A DNA stretch of 64,000 nucleotides. It comes from Mycolicibacterium rhodesiae. Lineage in GTDB: Bacteria > Actinomycetota > Actinomycetes > Mycobacteriales > Mycobacteriaceae. The translations under genes were made by a program, and so were the position numbers. This document shows positions 18,183 through 26,591 of the stretch, in pieces. The notes under the pieces are model-generated. The model was not told where the DNA came from, did no database searches, and saw only the letters and a list, made by a program, of their open reading frames with translations. Each line of letters starts with the position of its first letter. Position 1 is the first letter of the stretch. The stretch spans positions 248,001 to 312,000 of the forward strand of contig NZ_MVIH01000002.1 of the NCBI RefSeq assembly GCF_002086695.1, written 5' to 3'.

Positions 18183-18458
18183 GGGGACTCCTCGACTTCG
18201 CTGACGTTTGAATGACGTCACGCCGCGGCGCAGCGTCGCTACGACTCGGCACGGTCCCCGACCCCTGGTGTGGTCGGTGGACATCCTGCCATCGGCAACG
18301 GCAGGTCCGCCACTCGTGCGCGGGTAACGAGCGCCTGATCAGAAGGTCTCAATCCAGCTAAGACCGCCGATCACGACAGGTCAGCGCACAGGCATCTGCG
18401 GTACGCTCGCAACCACGCAATCCGGGGAGAATGCGGGGAGACAGCCATCCAGCAGTTC
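18183..18458. promoter_or_regulatory. Divergent intergenic region between MHB gene and mmpL11
   Basis: This 276-base gap must hold promoters for both directions. Visible symmetry includes the 8-bp palindrome TGACGTCA near 18213-18220, and a 6-bp inverted repeat CCTGCC (18285-18290) with GGCAGG (18300-18305). No sequence resembling the IdeR iron box was recognised. No convincing -35/-10 pair stands out. Confidence 0.35.
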
Positions 18459-21398
18459 ATGATGCGCCTCAGCAGCAACCTGCGCAGATTCCGCTGGCTG
18501 GTGTTCACGTGCTGGTTGCTGGCATTGGTGCCGTCGGTGTATCTGGCCCTCACCGAGTCCAATCACCTGACCGGTGGTGGCTTCGACGTGGCCGGGTCCC
18601 AGTCGCTGCATGTGCAGTATCAACTCGAGGACCATTTCCCCGACCAGGGCGCTTCCCCTCTCGCCTTGGTGGCCGCGCCTCGCGCCGACGCCAGCTACGC
18701 CGACATGAACAGTGCCGTCGCGCAGTTGGAAGAGGCGGCCAAACAGGTCCCCAGCGTCGTGGTGGTGCCGAACCAGGGTCAGCCCGCACCCGCCCCGGAC
18801 CGGCCCTACGTGGTGTCCCTGCGGCTGGACTTCAACAACACCGGTGCGGTCGACGTCGCGCGGCAGCTGCGCCAGAAGATCGGGGTGACCGGCGACCAGC
18901 CGGGCCAGATCCAGAACGGCCGGGTCAAGCTGTACGTGATCGGCCAGGGGGCGCTCGGCGCCGCCGCCCAGACCAGCACCAAGCACGACATCGCCGAGGC
19001 CGAGCGATGGAACCTGCCGATCGTTCTGATTGTTCTGCTCGCGGTGTTCGGCTCGCTGGCTGCCGCGGCGGTCCCGCTCCTGCTGGCCGTGTGCACCGTA
19101 GTGGTGACCATGGGCGTGGTCTATCTGCTGTCGACTGTGATGAGCATGTCGGTGTTCGTGACGTCGACGGTGTCGATGTTCGGCATCGCGCTGGCCGTCG
19201 ACTATTCACTGTTCATCCTGATGCGCTACCGCGAGGAACTGCGGGCCGGCCGTGACCCGCAGCAGGCCGCCGACGCCGCGATGGGCACCTCGGGTCTGGC
19301 GGTGTTGCTGTCCGGTCTGACCGTGATCGCCTCGCTGACCGGCATCTACCTGATCAACACGCCGGTGCTGCGGTCGATGGCCACCGGCGCGATCCTGGCC
19401 GTTGCGGTCGCGGTGCTGACCTCGACGACATTGACGCCGGCGGTGCTGGCCACGTTCGGCAGGCCGGTGGCCCGACGTTCGCGGATGCTGCAGTGGTCAC
19501 GCCGCGCCGAGGCGACCCAATCGCGGTTCTGGACCCGCTGGGTCGGCGAGGTGATGCGCCGGCCGTGGCTGTCGGCGCTGGGGGCGACGGCGGTGCTCCT
19601 GCTGATGGCCGCACCCGCGTTCTCGATGGTGCTCGGCAACAGCATGCAGCGCCAGTTCCCGGCCACCCATGAGGTCCGCGGCGGGGTGGCCGCGGCCGCC
19701 CAGGCGCTCGGGCCGGGCGCGCTGGGCCCGGTGCGGGTGCTGGTCACCTTCCCGGGTGGCGCGGCCTCCGACCCGAAGAACGCCGCCGCGCTGGACGCGA
19801 TCAACACCGAGATCTCGAAGGCGCCCGACGTCGTCTCGGTGTCTACGCCGGTGTTCGCCGACAACAACAGCAGCGCACTGATCTCGGCGATCCTGTCGGT
19901 GGACCCCGAGGACCTCGCCGCCCGCAACTCGATCGACTGGATGCGCAGCCACCTCACCGCACTGCCCGCGGCGAAGGGCGCGCAGATCGACGTCGGAGGC
20001 CCGACCGCACTGATCAAGGACTTCGACGACCGGGTTGGGCACACCCAACCGCTGGTGTTCGTGTTCGTCGCGGCGATCGCGTTCGTGATGCTGCTGATCT
20101 CGGTGCGGTCGGTGTTCCTGGCCTTCAAGGGCGTGCTGATGACGGTGCTGTCCGTCGCCGCGGCCTACGGCAGCCTGGTGATGGTCTTCCAGTGGGGCTG
20201 GCTGGAAGGGCTGGGCTTTCATCGGATCACCTCCATCGACTCGACGATCCCGCCACTGGTGCTGGCGATGACGTTCGGCCTGTCGATGGACTACGAGATC
20301 TTCCTGCTCACCCGGATCCGGGAGCGCTACGTGCAGGTCGGTGACACCCGCGACGCCGTCGCCTACGGCGTGTCCACCAGTGCCCGCACCATCACCAGCG
20401 CCGCGCTGATCATGATCGCGGTGTTCATCGGGTTCGCGTTCGCCGGCATGCCGTTGGTCGCCGAACTCGGGGTGGCGTGTGCGGTGGCCATCGCCGTCGA
20501 CGCCACGATCGTCCGGCTGATCCTGGTGCCCGCGTTGATGGCGATGTTCGACCAGTGGAACTGGTGGCTGCCGGCGTGGCTGGCCCGGATCCTGCCGTCG
20601 GTCGACTTCGAGAAGCCGCTGCCCAAGGTCGATCTCGGGGACCTCGTCGTCATCCCCGACGACATCTCGTCACTGGCGCCGCCCGCCGCCGATCTGAAGA
20701 TGGTGGTCAAGGGCGCAGCCAAGCTGAAGACCCTGGCCCCGGACGCCGTCAGCGTGGCAGATCCGCTGGCGTTCACCGGATGCACCGAGCTGGCAGGCAA
20801 GGTCAAGGGCAGCGACGACGCCCGCGCGAGGCCCATCCGCATCGGCCCGGGCGGTACGTCGACCGTCAAGCTGATCCGCGGCTACCGCAGCGCCAGGACG
20901 TCGGCGCCGCGGCCGATCCACCCGGTCACGATGTGGCGGGGCCGGCTCGCGATCGCCCTCGACGCGTTGGAGACCGGGGCCGCCGACGACCGGCGCGGCG
21001 GCGTGGAGCGGCTCAGCCCGGTGGAGACCACCCACGTGCAGCTGTCGACCGGTGACCGGCTGCAGATCCCGACGTGTGCGGAGACGCTGCGCATGCAGGC
21101 GTTCCTGATCATGTGCCGTAACAGCCGGTCGGATTTCGCCGAGTTCGCCGACCTGGTGGGTGGGATGGATACCGAGACCGCCGCGGTGGTACTCGCAGGG
21201 ATGGACCGGTATTACTGTTCTGGACAACCTAAGCGACAATGGGTGGCAACTCAGCTGGTCCGCCGGCTGGCCGACCCCGACCCGTCCGACGTCGGCGACG
21301 ACGAGCGGTGGGCAGGGCCGGAGGGAGCCGCCGAATGGGAGCGGATCAGGCAGCGTTGCCTTGCGGTGGCGGTGGCGATCCTGGAGGAGGCGAGGTGA
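18459..21398 (+). CDS. mmpL11: RND-superfamily lipid exporter MmpL11
   Basis: The 979-residue protein has RND topology: one helix (residues 13-30), a periplasmic domain, five helices, a second periplasmic domain, more helices, and a cytosolic tail of about 270 residues. The proton-relay Asp-Tyr pairs are D248-Y249 (ALAVDYSLF) and D611-Y612 (GLSMDYEIF). MmpL11 exports mycolate-containing wax esters and has been linked to haem uptake. Identity rests on length, motifs and its fixed position between the haem-binding gene and the Rv0201c-type gene. The doubled ATG at 18459 lacks a well-spaced ribosome-binding site. The stop overlaps the next start as GTGA. Confidence 0.95.
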   Translation: MMRLSSNLRRFRWLVFTCWLLALVPSVYLALTESNHLTGGGFDVAGSQSLHVQYQLEDHFPDQGASPLALVAAPRADASYADMNSAVAQLEEAAKQVPSVVVVPNQGQPAPAPDRPYVVSLRLDFNNTGAVDVARQLRQKIGVTGDQPGQIQNGRVKLYVIGQGALGAAAQTSTKHDIAEAERWNLPIVLIVLLAVFGSLAAAAVPLLLAVCTVVVTMGVVYLLSTVMSMSVFVTSTVSMFGIALAVDYSLFILMRYREELRAGRDPQQAADAAMGTSGLAVLLSGLTVIASLTGIYLINTPVLRSMATGAILAVAVAVLTSTTLTPAVLATFGRPVARRSRMLQWSRRAEATQSRFWTRWVGEVMRRPWLSALGATAVLLLMAAPAFSMVLGNSMQRQFPATHEVRGGVAAAAQALGPGALGPVRVLVTFPGGAASDPKNAAALDAINTEISKAPDVVSVSTPVFADNNSSALISAILSVDPEDLAARNSIDWMRSHLTALPAAKGAQIDVGGPTALIKDFDDRVGHTQPLVFVFVAAIAFVMLLISVRSVFLAFKGVLMTVLSVAAAYGSLVMVFQWGWLEGLGFHRITSIDSTIPPLVLAMTFGLSMDYEIFLLTRIRERYVQVGDTRDAVAYGVSTSARTITSAALIMIAVFIGFAFAGMPLVAELGVACAVAIAVDATIVRLILVPALMAMFDQWNWWLPAWLARILPSVDFEKPLPKVDLGDLVVIPDDISSLAPPAADLKMVVKGAAKLKTLAPDAVSVADPLAFTGCTELAGKVKGSDDARARPIRIGPGGTSTVKLIRGYRSARTSAPRPIHPVTMWRGRLAIALDALETGAADDRRGGVERLSPVETTHVQLSTGDRLQIPTCAETLRMQAFLIMCRNSRSDFAEFADLVGGMDTETAAVVLAGMDRYYCSGQPKRQWVATQLVRRLADPDPSDVGDDERWAGPEGAAEWERIRQRCLAVAVAILEEAR

Positions 21399-21889
21399 CG
21401 GTGGCAGCGGAACGCGATGCCGTACCCGCAGCGGCCGCGCAGTCGTACATCGATCCCCGTCCCGTCGAGTTCTGGCCAACGGCCTCGATCCGCGAGGCGC
21501 TCGAGACCGGCGACATCACCGTCTGGCAGCGGATCGTGATGGCCATCAAGCGCGATCCCTACGGCCGGACCGCCCGCCAGGTCGAGGAAGTGCTCGAACA
21601 CTCCCAGCCGTACGGCATCTCCAAGGCACTGGCCGAGGTGCTGCTGCGCGCCCGTAGCCACCTGGAGGCCAACGAGCGCGCCGAGGCTGCCCGGCACGTC
21701 CGGCTGCTGCTCGACCGGTCCGGCTTGGCCGAGCAGGAATTCGCCTCCCGCATCGGGGTTGCCCAATCGGATCTGATCTCCTACCTCGACGGCACGGTCA
21801 GTCCGCCCGCGTCGCTGATGATCCGGATGCGCAGGTTGTCGGACCGCTTCGCCAAGATGCGTGCCCAGCGCGCGTCCGGCGGGGAGTAG
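21395..21889 (+). CDS. Small helix-turn-helix protein downstream of mmpL11 (Rv0201c-like)
   Basis: The 164-residue product starts at a GTG overlapping the mmpL11 stop, with GGAGGAGG upstream, so translation is coupled. After DITVWQRIVMAIKRDPYGRTARQVEEVLE, the second half LLLDRSGLAEQEFASRIGVAQSDLISYLDG reads as an XRE-like helix-turn-helix followed by PPASLMIRMRRLSD. It is soluble, without a signal peptide. An HTH next to mmpL11 suggests a DNA-binding role, but no target is visible. It corresponds by position to Rv0201c, a conserved mycobacterial protein of unknown function. Confidence 0.7.
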   Translation: MTVAAERDAVPAAAAQSYIDPRPVEFWPTASIREALETGDITVWQRIVMAIKRDPYGRTARQVEEVLEHSQPYGISKALAEVLLRARSHLEANERAEAARHVRLLLDRSGLAEQEFASRIGVAQSDLISYLDGTVSPPASLMIRMRRLSDRFAKMRAQRASGGE

Positions 21890-21893
21890 GCCG

Positions 21894-22316
21894 GTGTCCT
21901 CGCCGAATTCGGCTGAGCTGGAAGCGATTCTGCGTGACACCCGCACGGTTGCGGTGGTGGGCGCCTCTGACAACCCGGCCAGGCCGAGCTATGACGTGTA
22001 CCAATACCTGGCGCGGTTCAGCGATTTCGAGCTATATCCGGTGAACCCGAACATCAGTGACATCGACGGCACCCCGGTCTATCCGTCGCTGGCCGATCTA
22101 CCCGTGGTGCCGGACATGGTCGACGTGTTCCGCCGCTACGACGATCTTCCTGCGGTGCTGGCGGACACCCTCGCGCTGAGCCCGCATCCGAAATACCTGT
22201 GGCTGCAACAGGGTTTGTGGCATGACGAGGTGGCTGAGCAGGCGCACGCCGCCGGGCTGCGCGTCGTGATGGACCGGTGTTTGAAGGTGGACTACGCCCG
22301 GCTCATCGGGCGTTGA
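21894..22316 (+). CDS. CoA-binding protein (YccU-like)
   Basis: The 140-residue protein begins at GTG 21894, four bases after the preceding stop, with GGGGAG just upstream. The Rossmann-type motif VAVVGASDNPARPSYDVYQYL and the pattern VNPNISDIDG, then VYPSLADLP and VVPDMVDVFRR, match the small CoA-binding family of YccU. CMDRCLKVDY-like MDRCLKVDYARL at the end is also typical. Family members bind CoA, but their cellular job is unclear. It continues the mmpL11 operon. Its last 14 bases overlap the end of the opposing omamB gene. Confidence 0.85.
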   Translation: MSSPNSAELEAILRDTRTVAVVGASDNPARPSYDVYQYLARFSDFELYPVNPNISDIDGTPVYPSLADLPVVPDMVDVFRRYDDLPAVLADTLALSPHPKYLWLQQGLWHDEVAEQAHAAGLRVVMDRCLKVDYARLIGR

Positions 22317-22992
22317 TCGGCGAGATGTCGAGAACCTGCCAGCGGTCGTCCTGCTTGGCCAGGCTGACCCGCAACGCCAGCACCGCGGTGCTGGGCTGCT
22401 GACCCGGCTGGCTTTGGGTGCCCCGCATCACCACCGCCACGCTGGCCGCCGTGGGACCGAGCGCCTCCAGGCCGGCGGACATGGTCTGCGCCGTGGCGGA
22501 GATGTTCTTCTTGGCCAGATCCGAAGTGGCCTTGCCAAATTCGTTCTTGAACGCATCGGCCCGGTCGGGTGCCATGAACGTCGCGGCCCGGTCGATCGAC
22601 GACATCGGGTCGGCCGGGGTGAACGTCGCAGTGGCTTCGGACGCGGCGGTCGCGATGCGCACCACTTCGGCGGAGTCGCGGGTGAAATCCCGGTCCGGCC
22701 GCGTCCATTGGGTGTAGCCGACGACGACGGTGGCGACCAGCGCCGTGGTGGCCAGCGCGACGACGGCCAGGCGTAGGCCGGGACCGTCGTCGTCGGTGCC
22801 GACGGTGACCGAATCCCGGCGGAACAGCACAATATTGACGGTCACGCCCTCGACGATGAGCAGGCACAGCATCGAGCAGACCGCCACCCACCACAGCGGC
22901 CAGCCGAGTACCACACCGATGGCCAGCAGGGCCGCGATGGCGGCCAGCGGAGCCACGATGTCGAAGGCCAGGACGCGGGCCAGGTTCCTCAT
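22303..22992 (-). CDS. omamB: Orphan Mce-associated membrane protein OmamB (Rv0200-like)
   Basis: The 229-residue protein has three to four hydrophobic segments at its N-terminus (LAAIAALLAIGVVLGWPLWW, VAVCSMLCLLIVEGV and LAVVALATTALVATVVVGY). These are followed by an extracytoplasmic Mce-associated domain of alternating helices and strands ending KQDDRWQVLDISPI. OmamB together with OmamA stabilises Mce complexes in M. tuberculosis although both genes lie away from mce operons. The start overlaps the omamA stop (ATGA). Here both lie between mmpL11 and zmp1, as in M. tuberculosis, which supports the assignment. Confidence 0.82.
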   Translation of the reverse strand: MRNLARVLAFDIVAPLAAIAALLAIGVVLGWPLWWVAVCSMLCLLIVEGVTVNIVLFRRDSVTVGTDDDGPGLRLAVVALATTALVATVVVGYTQWTRPDRDFTRDSAEVVRIATAASEATATFTPADPMSSIDRAATFMAPDRADAFKNEFGKATSDLAKKNISATAQTMSAGLEALGPTAASVAVVMRGTQSQPGQQPSTAVLALRVSLAKQDDRWQVLDISPINAR

Positions 22993-23576
22993 CGCAGCGA
23001 CTCCAGCCGAGAGATCATCAGCTTGCCGTCCACGTCGGAGACGCCGAGCCGCAGGTTCCAGCGCACGGTCGTGGGCTTGTTGCCGGAGTTCTCGCTGACC
23101 GAGGTGGCGACCACCAGCACGGAGTCGGTGCGTTCGGCCAGTTCCGGCGGCAGCGCGGGAGCCTGCGGGGCCTTACCCGGCTGCACGTTCAAATCGTGGT
23201 GGACCGCCTCGAAGGACACCGACTCGATCTGTCCGGTGGTGCGGGCCTGCAGGGTGCGGACCACCTCGCGGTAGGGCTTGATGGCGGCTTCGAAATCGGA
23301 GTTGAGCTGGCCGGCGGTGCCGTCGTGAAGTTTGGCCAGACTGGCGTCGACGTTGTCGACGTTCATGTTGATCAGAACAGTTGTCCAGTTCGCGGCGGCC
23401 GACATCACCTTGGACTGATACGCCCGCTCGTCGGCGGCGTCGTGGTGCCCGGACCAGATCAGCGCGCCGAGTACGACGGCCGCGACGGCCACCACACCGA
23501 GAACGGCGGAGGCAACGCCGTAGCCGGTGAAGGTCCGCTCGTCGGCGCCGTCATCGGTCGGTTCGGCCTCGGGCAT
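22989..23576 (-). CDS. omamA: Orphan Mce-associated membrane protein OmamA (Rv0199-like)
   Basis: The 195-residue protein starts at ATG 23576, which gives a short acidic cytosolic leader (EAEPTDDGADERTF), one membrane helix (VASAVLGVVAVAAVVLGALIW) and an extracytoplasmic domain ending GVSDVDGKLMISRLESL. This is the usual Mce-associated layout. In M. tuberculosis OmamA is required for stability of Mce proteins and supports Mce1 and cholesterol import. It forms a two-gene operon with omamB and diverges from zmp1 across 70 bases. The mce1 operon it would serve ends 39 kb away in this same window. Confidence 0.82.
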   Translation of the reverse strand: MPEAEPTDDGADERTFTGYGVASAVLGVVAVAAVVLGALIWSGHHDAADERAYQSKVMSAAANWTTVLINMNVDNVDASLAKLHDGTAGQLNSDFEAAIKPYREVVRTLQARTTGQIESVSFEAVHHDLNVQPGKAPQAPALPPELAERTDSVLVVATSVSENSGNKPTTVRWNLRLGVSDVDGKLMISRLESLR

Positions 23577-23646
23577 GAAGGCGAGGCTACCGGGCGGCCA
23601 CCTGCGGGCCGGACGCCGAGGTCGGACCTCTGGTAAGGATGGTTGG

Positions 23647-25623
23647 GTGACGGTAGAAACGCTGCGCTCGGGTATCGACTTGTCCCACGTCGAAGCCCAG
23701 GTTCGCCCCCAAGACGATCTGTTCGGCCACGTCAACGGACGGTGGCTGACCGAGTACACCATCCCCGGTGACCGGGCCACCGACGGCGCGTTCCGGACGT
23801 TGTACGACCGGGCCGAGGAACAGGTGCGAGAGCTCATCATGTCCGCGGGCGGTGAGCCCGGCACGGATGCGCAACGGATCGGCGACCTGTATGCGAGCTT
23901 CCTGGATGCCGAGGCCGTTGAGCGCCGCGGCGTGCAGCCGCTGCTCGACGAACTGGCGCATATCGATGCGGCGGCGGATCCGGCGGCGCTGGCCGCGGTG
24001 ATCGGCTCGTTGCAGCGCACCGGGGTGGGCGGCGGCGTCGGCCTTTACATCGACACCGATTCCAAGAACTCGACGCGTTACCTGCTGCACGTCACGCAGT
24101 CGGGTCTGGGCCTGCCGGACGAGTCGTACTACCGCGACGAGCAGCACGCCTCGATCCTGGGTGCCTACCCGGCACACATCGCCACGATGTTCGCCCTCGT
24201 CCTTGGCGGCACGGCCGACGACCACATCGAGCGCGCCGCGCGGATCGTGGCACTGGAGACCAAACTGGCTGCCGCGCACTGGGATGTCGTCAAGCGCCGT
24301 GACGCGGATCTGACCTATAACCTGCGCAACTTCACCGATCTGACCGCCGAAGCGCCCGGCTTCGACTGGGCAGGCTGGATCGGCGCGCAGGGCACCACCC
24401 CGGACGTGGTGGCCGAACTGGTTGTGCGTCAACCTGATTACCTCACGGCGTTCGCCGAGCTGTGGTCGGGTCACGACTTCGCCGACTGGCAGGACTGGGC
24501 GCGCTGGCGGCTGATCAACGCCAGGGCCGCCTACCTGACCGAGGCGGTGGTGGAAGCGAACTTCGACTTCTACGGTCGTACGCTTTCGGGCACCGAGCAG
24601 ATCCGCGAACGCTGGAAGCGGGCGGTGTCGCTGGTGGAAAGCCTGATGGGTGACGCGGTCGGACGGCTCTATGTGGAGCGGCACTTCCCGCCGGATGCCA
24701 AGGCCCGCATGGACGTACTCGTCGACAACCTGCGCGAGGCCTACCGGGTCAGCATCAACGACCTGGAGTGGATGACGCCGGAGACACGGCAGCGCGCGCT
24801 CGCCAAGCTGGACAAGTTCACCGCGAAGATCGGCTACCCGAAGAAGTGGCGCGACTACTCGACGCTGGTGATCGATCGAGACGACCTGTACGGCAATGTG
24901 ATTCGCGGCGCCGAGGTAGCCCATGACCGGGAGCTGACCAAGCTCGGCGGACCGGTCGACCGCGACGAGTGGTTCATGACCCCGCAGACCGTAAACGCCT
25001 ACTACAACCCGGGCATGAACGAGATCGTGTTCCCCGCGGCGATCCTGCAGCCGCCGTTCTTCGATGCCGAAGCCGACGACGCGGCGAACTACGGCGGGAT
25101 CGGTGCCGTGATCGGTCATGAGATCGGACACGGATTCGACGATCAGGGCGCCAAATACGACGGTGACGGCAACCTCGTCGATTGGTGGACTGACGAGGAC
25201 CGCGCCGAGTTCGGCACGCGCACAAGACAACTCATCGAGCAGTACGAGGAGTTCGTGCCGCGCGGGCTCGCGCCGAGCCACCACGTCAACGGTGCGTTCA
25301 CCGTCGGGGAGAACATCGGCGACCTGGGTGGGCTCTCGATCGCGCTGCTGGCCTACGAGCTGTCGCTGGGCGGCAAGGAAGCTCCGGTGATCGACGGGCT
25401 GACCGGCCGCCAGCGGGTGTTCTTCGGCTGGGCTCAGGTGTGGCGTACGAAATCTCGTGAGGCCGAGGCGATTCGGCGCCTGGCGACCGATCCACACTCG
25501 CCGCCGGAGTTCCGCTGCAACGGCGTGATCCGGAACATGGACGCGTTCTATGAGGCGTTCGACGTCAGTGAGGACGACGCGCTGTACCTGGAACCCGACC
25601 GGCGCGTCCGCATCTGGAGCTGA
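23647..25623 (+). CDS. zmp1: M13-family zinc metalloprotease
   Basis: This 658-residue neprilysin-type peptidase is linked in M. tuberculosis to host-macrophage effects. Zinc ligands are H491 and H495 in GHEIGHGFDDQGAKYD and E555 in GENIGDLGG, with catalytic E492 and supporting D559. The substrate-anchoring NAYYNPGMNEIVFPAAIL motif (NAYY followed by the edge strand) precedes them, and RCNGVIRNMDAFYEAF closes the family core. No signal peptide is visible at the GTG start (23647), consistent with non-classical export of Zmp1. The N-terminal M13 domain begins near DDLFGHVNGRWL. Confidence 0.96.
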   Translation: MTVETLRSGIDLSHVEAQVRPQDDLFGHVNGRWLTEYTIPGDRATDGAFRTLYDRAEEQVRELIMSAGGEPGTDAQRIGDLYASFLDAEAVERRGVQPLLDELAHIDAAADPAALAAVIGSLQRTGVGGGVGLYIDTDSKNSTRYLLHVTQSGLGLPDESYYRDEQHASILGAYPAHIATMFALVLGGTADDHIERAARIVALETKLAAAHWDVVKRRDADLTYNLRNFTDLTAEAPGFDWAGWIGAQGTTPDVVAELVVRQPDYLTAFAELWSGHDFADWQDWARWRLINARAAYLTEAVVEANFDFYGRTLSGTEQIRERWKRAVSLVESLMGDAVGRLYVERHFPPDAKARMDVLVDNLREAYRVSINDLEWMTPETRQRALAKLDKFTAKIGYPKKWRDYSTLVIDRDDLYGNVIRGAEVAHDRELTKLGGPVDRDEWFMTPQTVNAYYNPGMNEIVFPAAILQPPFFDAEADDAANYGGIGAVIGHEIGHGFDDQGAKYDGDGNLVDWWTDEDRAEFGTRTRQLIEQYEEFVPRGLAPSHHVNGAFTVGENIGDLGGLSIALLAYELSLGGKEAPVIDGLTGRQRVFFGWAQVWRTKSREAEAIRRLATDPHSPPEFRCNGVIRNMDAFYEAFDVSEDDALYLEPDRRVRIWS

Positions 25624-25627
25624 CGCC

Positions 25628-26143
25628 ATGGAAGCCTGGGATGCCATACGCGCTCGGCGCAATGTGCGCAGCTACACCTCGAACGCGATACCGGGCGACG
25701 ACATCGACCGGATTCTGGAGGCCGGATGGCGTTCACCCTCGGCGCGCAACAACCAGCACTGGGATTTCGTGATCGTCACGGATCCGGCCACGCTGCAAGA
25801 ACTCTCGACGGTCTGGGTCGGCGCCGGCCACATCGCGAAGGCCCGCGCCGCGATCGCACTGGTGATTCCCGAGCCACCTGACGAGCGGACGAAGCTCCTC
25901 GACCAGTACGACCTGGGCCAAGCCACCATGGCGATGGCGATCGCCGCGACCGACCTGGGTATCGGCACCGGACATTCGGCGATCGGCGAACAGGACAAGG
26001 CCCGATCGATCCTCGGTGTCCCGCCCGGTTATCTGGTCGCCTATCTGCTGGGGCTGGGGTATCCCGAAGACCGTCCGCTCACACCGATTCGCAAGCCCAA
26101 CCGTCGCCCGTTCGACGAGGTCGTCCACCGCGGCAGCTGGTAG
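25628..26143 (+). CDS. Nitroreductase-family flavoprotein
   Basis: The 171-residue protein begins at ATG 25628, four bases after zmp1. The flavin-binding start AIRARRNVRSY, the block WRSPSARNNQHWDFVIVTD, and PPGYLVAYLLGLGYPEDRP near the end are typical of FMN-dependent nitroreductase-fold oxidoreductases. It is shorter than classical nitroreductases (about 200-220 residues), lacking part of the middle region. Such proteins reduce quinones, nitro compounds or thioamides with NAD(P)H; the substrate here is unknown. Tight spacing suggests co-transcription with zmp1, although the functions are not obviously connected. Confidence 0.85.
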   Translation: MEAWDAIRARRNVRSYTSNAIPGDDIDRILEAGWRSPSARNNQHWDFVIVTDPATLQELSTVWVGAGHIAKARAAIALVIPEPPDERTKLLDQYDLGQATMAMAIAATDLGIGTGHSAIGEQDKARSILGVPPGYLVAYLLGLGYPEDRPLTPIRKPNRRPFDEVVHRGSW

Positions 26144-26144
26144 G

Positions 26145-26486
26145 TCAGCGCGCGCCCGCTTCGCGGTTGGCACCGTCGACCACCGAGGCCAGCAGCCCTG
26201 GTAGTGCCGCGTCGACTTCGTCGGCGCGCAGCCGCTGGTGGGTGAGGCCGCCGAGGACCAGTCGCTCGAGCAATCCGGCTTCGCGCAGGATCTTGAAGTG
26301 GTGGGTGGCGGTGGACTTGTTGATGCCGTCGTAGAGCGCGCTGCACTGCAGCGGTGTGCCCGCGTTGCGCAGTCGCCGGATCATCTCCAGCCGGGCGGGA
26401 TCCTGTAGCGCCGCGAGCACCTGGTGCAGCGGCCCGACCGGATGCACCGGATAGCTGTCGGTGTGGAATGCCTCCACCTCAACCAC
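26145..26486 (-). CDS. ArsR-type winged-helix regulator
   Basis: This 113-residue DNA-binding protein has LAALQDPARLEMIRRLRNAG as its first helices, a helix-turn-helix with NKSTATHHFKILREAG as recognition segment, and a wing at LLERLVLGGLTHQRLR. No metal-binding cysteine cluster is apparent; the single Cys (LQCSALY) does not form a CxC site. It therefore probably responds to an organic effector or redox cue. It diverges from an MFS gene across 105 bases that contain two near-identical palindromes, the expected layout for a repressor controlling itself and an exporter. Confidence 0.87.
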   Translation of the reverse strand: MVEVEAFHTDSYPVHPVGPLHQVLAALQDPARLEMIRRLRNAGTPLQCSALYDGINKSTATHHFKILREAGLLERLVLGGLTHQRLRADEVDAALPGLLASVVDGANREAGAR

Positions 26487-26521
26487 GGTTGTCTCCTGTG
26501 TCCGCCGTCACGGCCTGCGAA

Positions 26522-26539
26522 GTTTGATCGTCATCAAAC
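26522..26539. promoter_or_regulatory. Operator 1 between ArsR-type regulator and MFS gene
   Basis: GTTTGAT (26522-26528), four bases, then ATCAAAC (26533-26539) form a perfect 7-4-7 palindrome. A plus-strand promoter can be read with -35 TTGATC (26524-26529), a 16-base spacer and -10 TACGCT (26546-26551), so the palindrome covers the -35 box. The 10-bp palindrome AGCGTACGCT (26542-26551) spans the -10. Confidence 0.68.
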
Positions 26540-26558
26540 CTAGCGTACGCTCGAACAA

Positions 26559-26576
26559 GTTCGATGACCATCAAAC
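26559..26576. promoter_or_regulatory. Operator 2 between ArsR-type regulator and MFS gene
   Basis: GTTCGAT (26559-26565), four bases, then ATCAAAC (26570-26576) repeats operator 1 with a single mismatch. Centres are 37 bases apart, roughly 3.5 helical turns. It falls at the expected transcription start of the MFS gene, 15 bases before its ATG, which suits repression. Confidence 0.65.
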
Positions 26577-26591
26577 TACTCCGGAGTTGTC

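Noticed and set aside
17480..18458. IdeR-type iron boxes near the haem-binding genes
   Set aside because: No sequence close to the 19-bp IdeR consensus was seen in these gaps.
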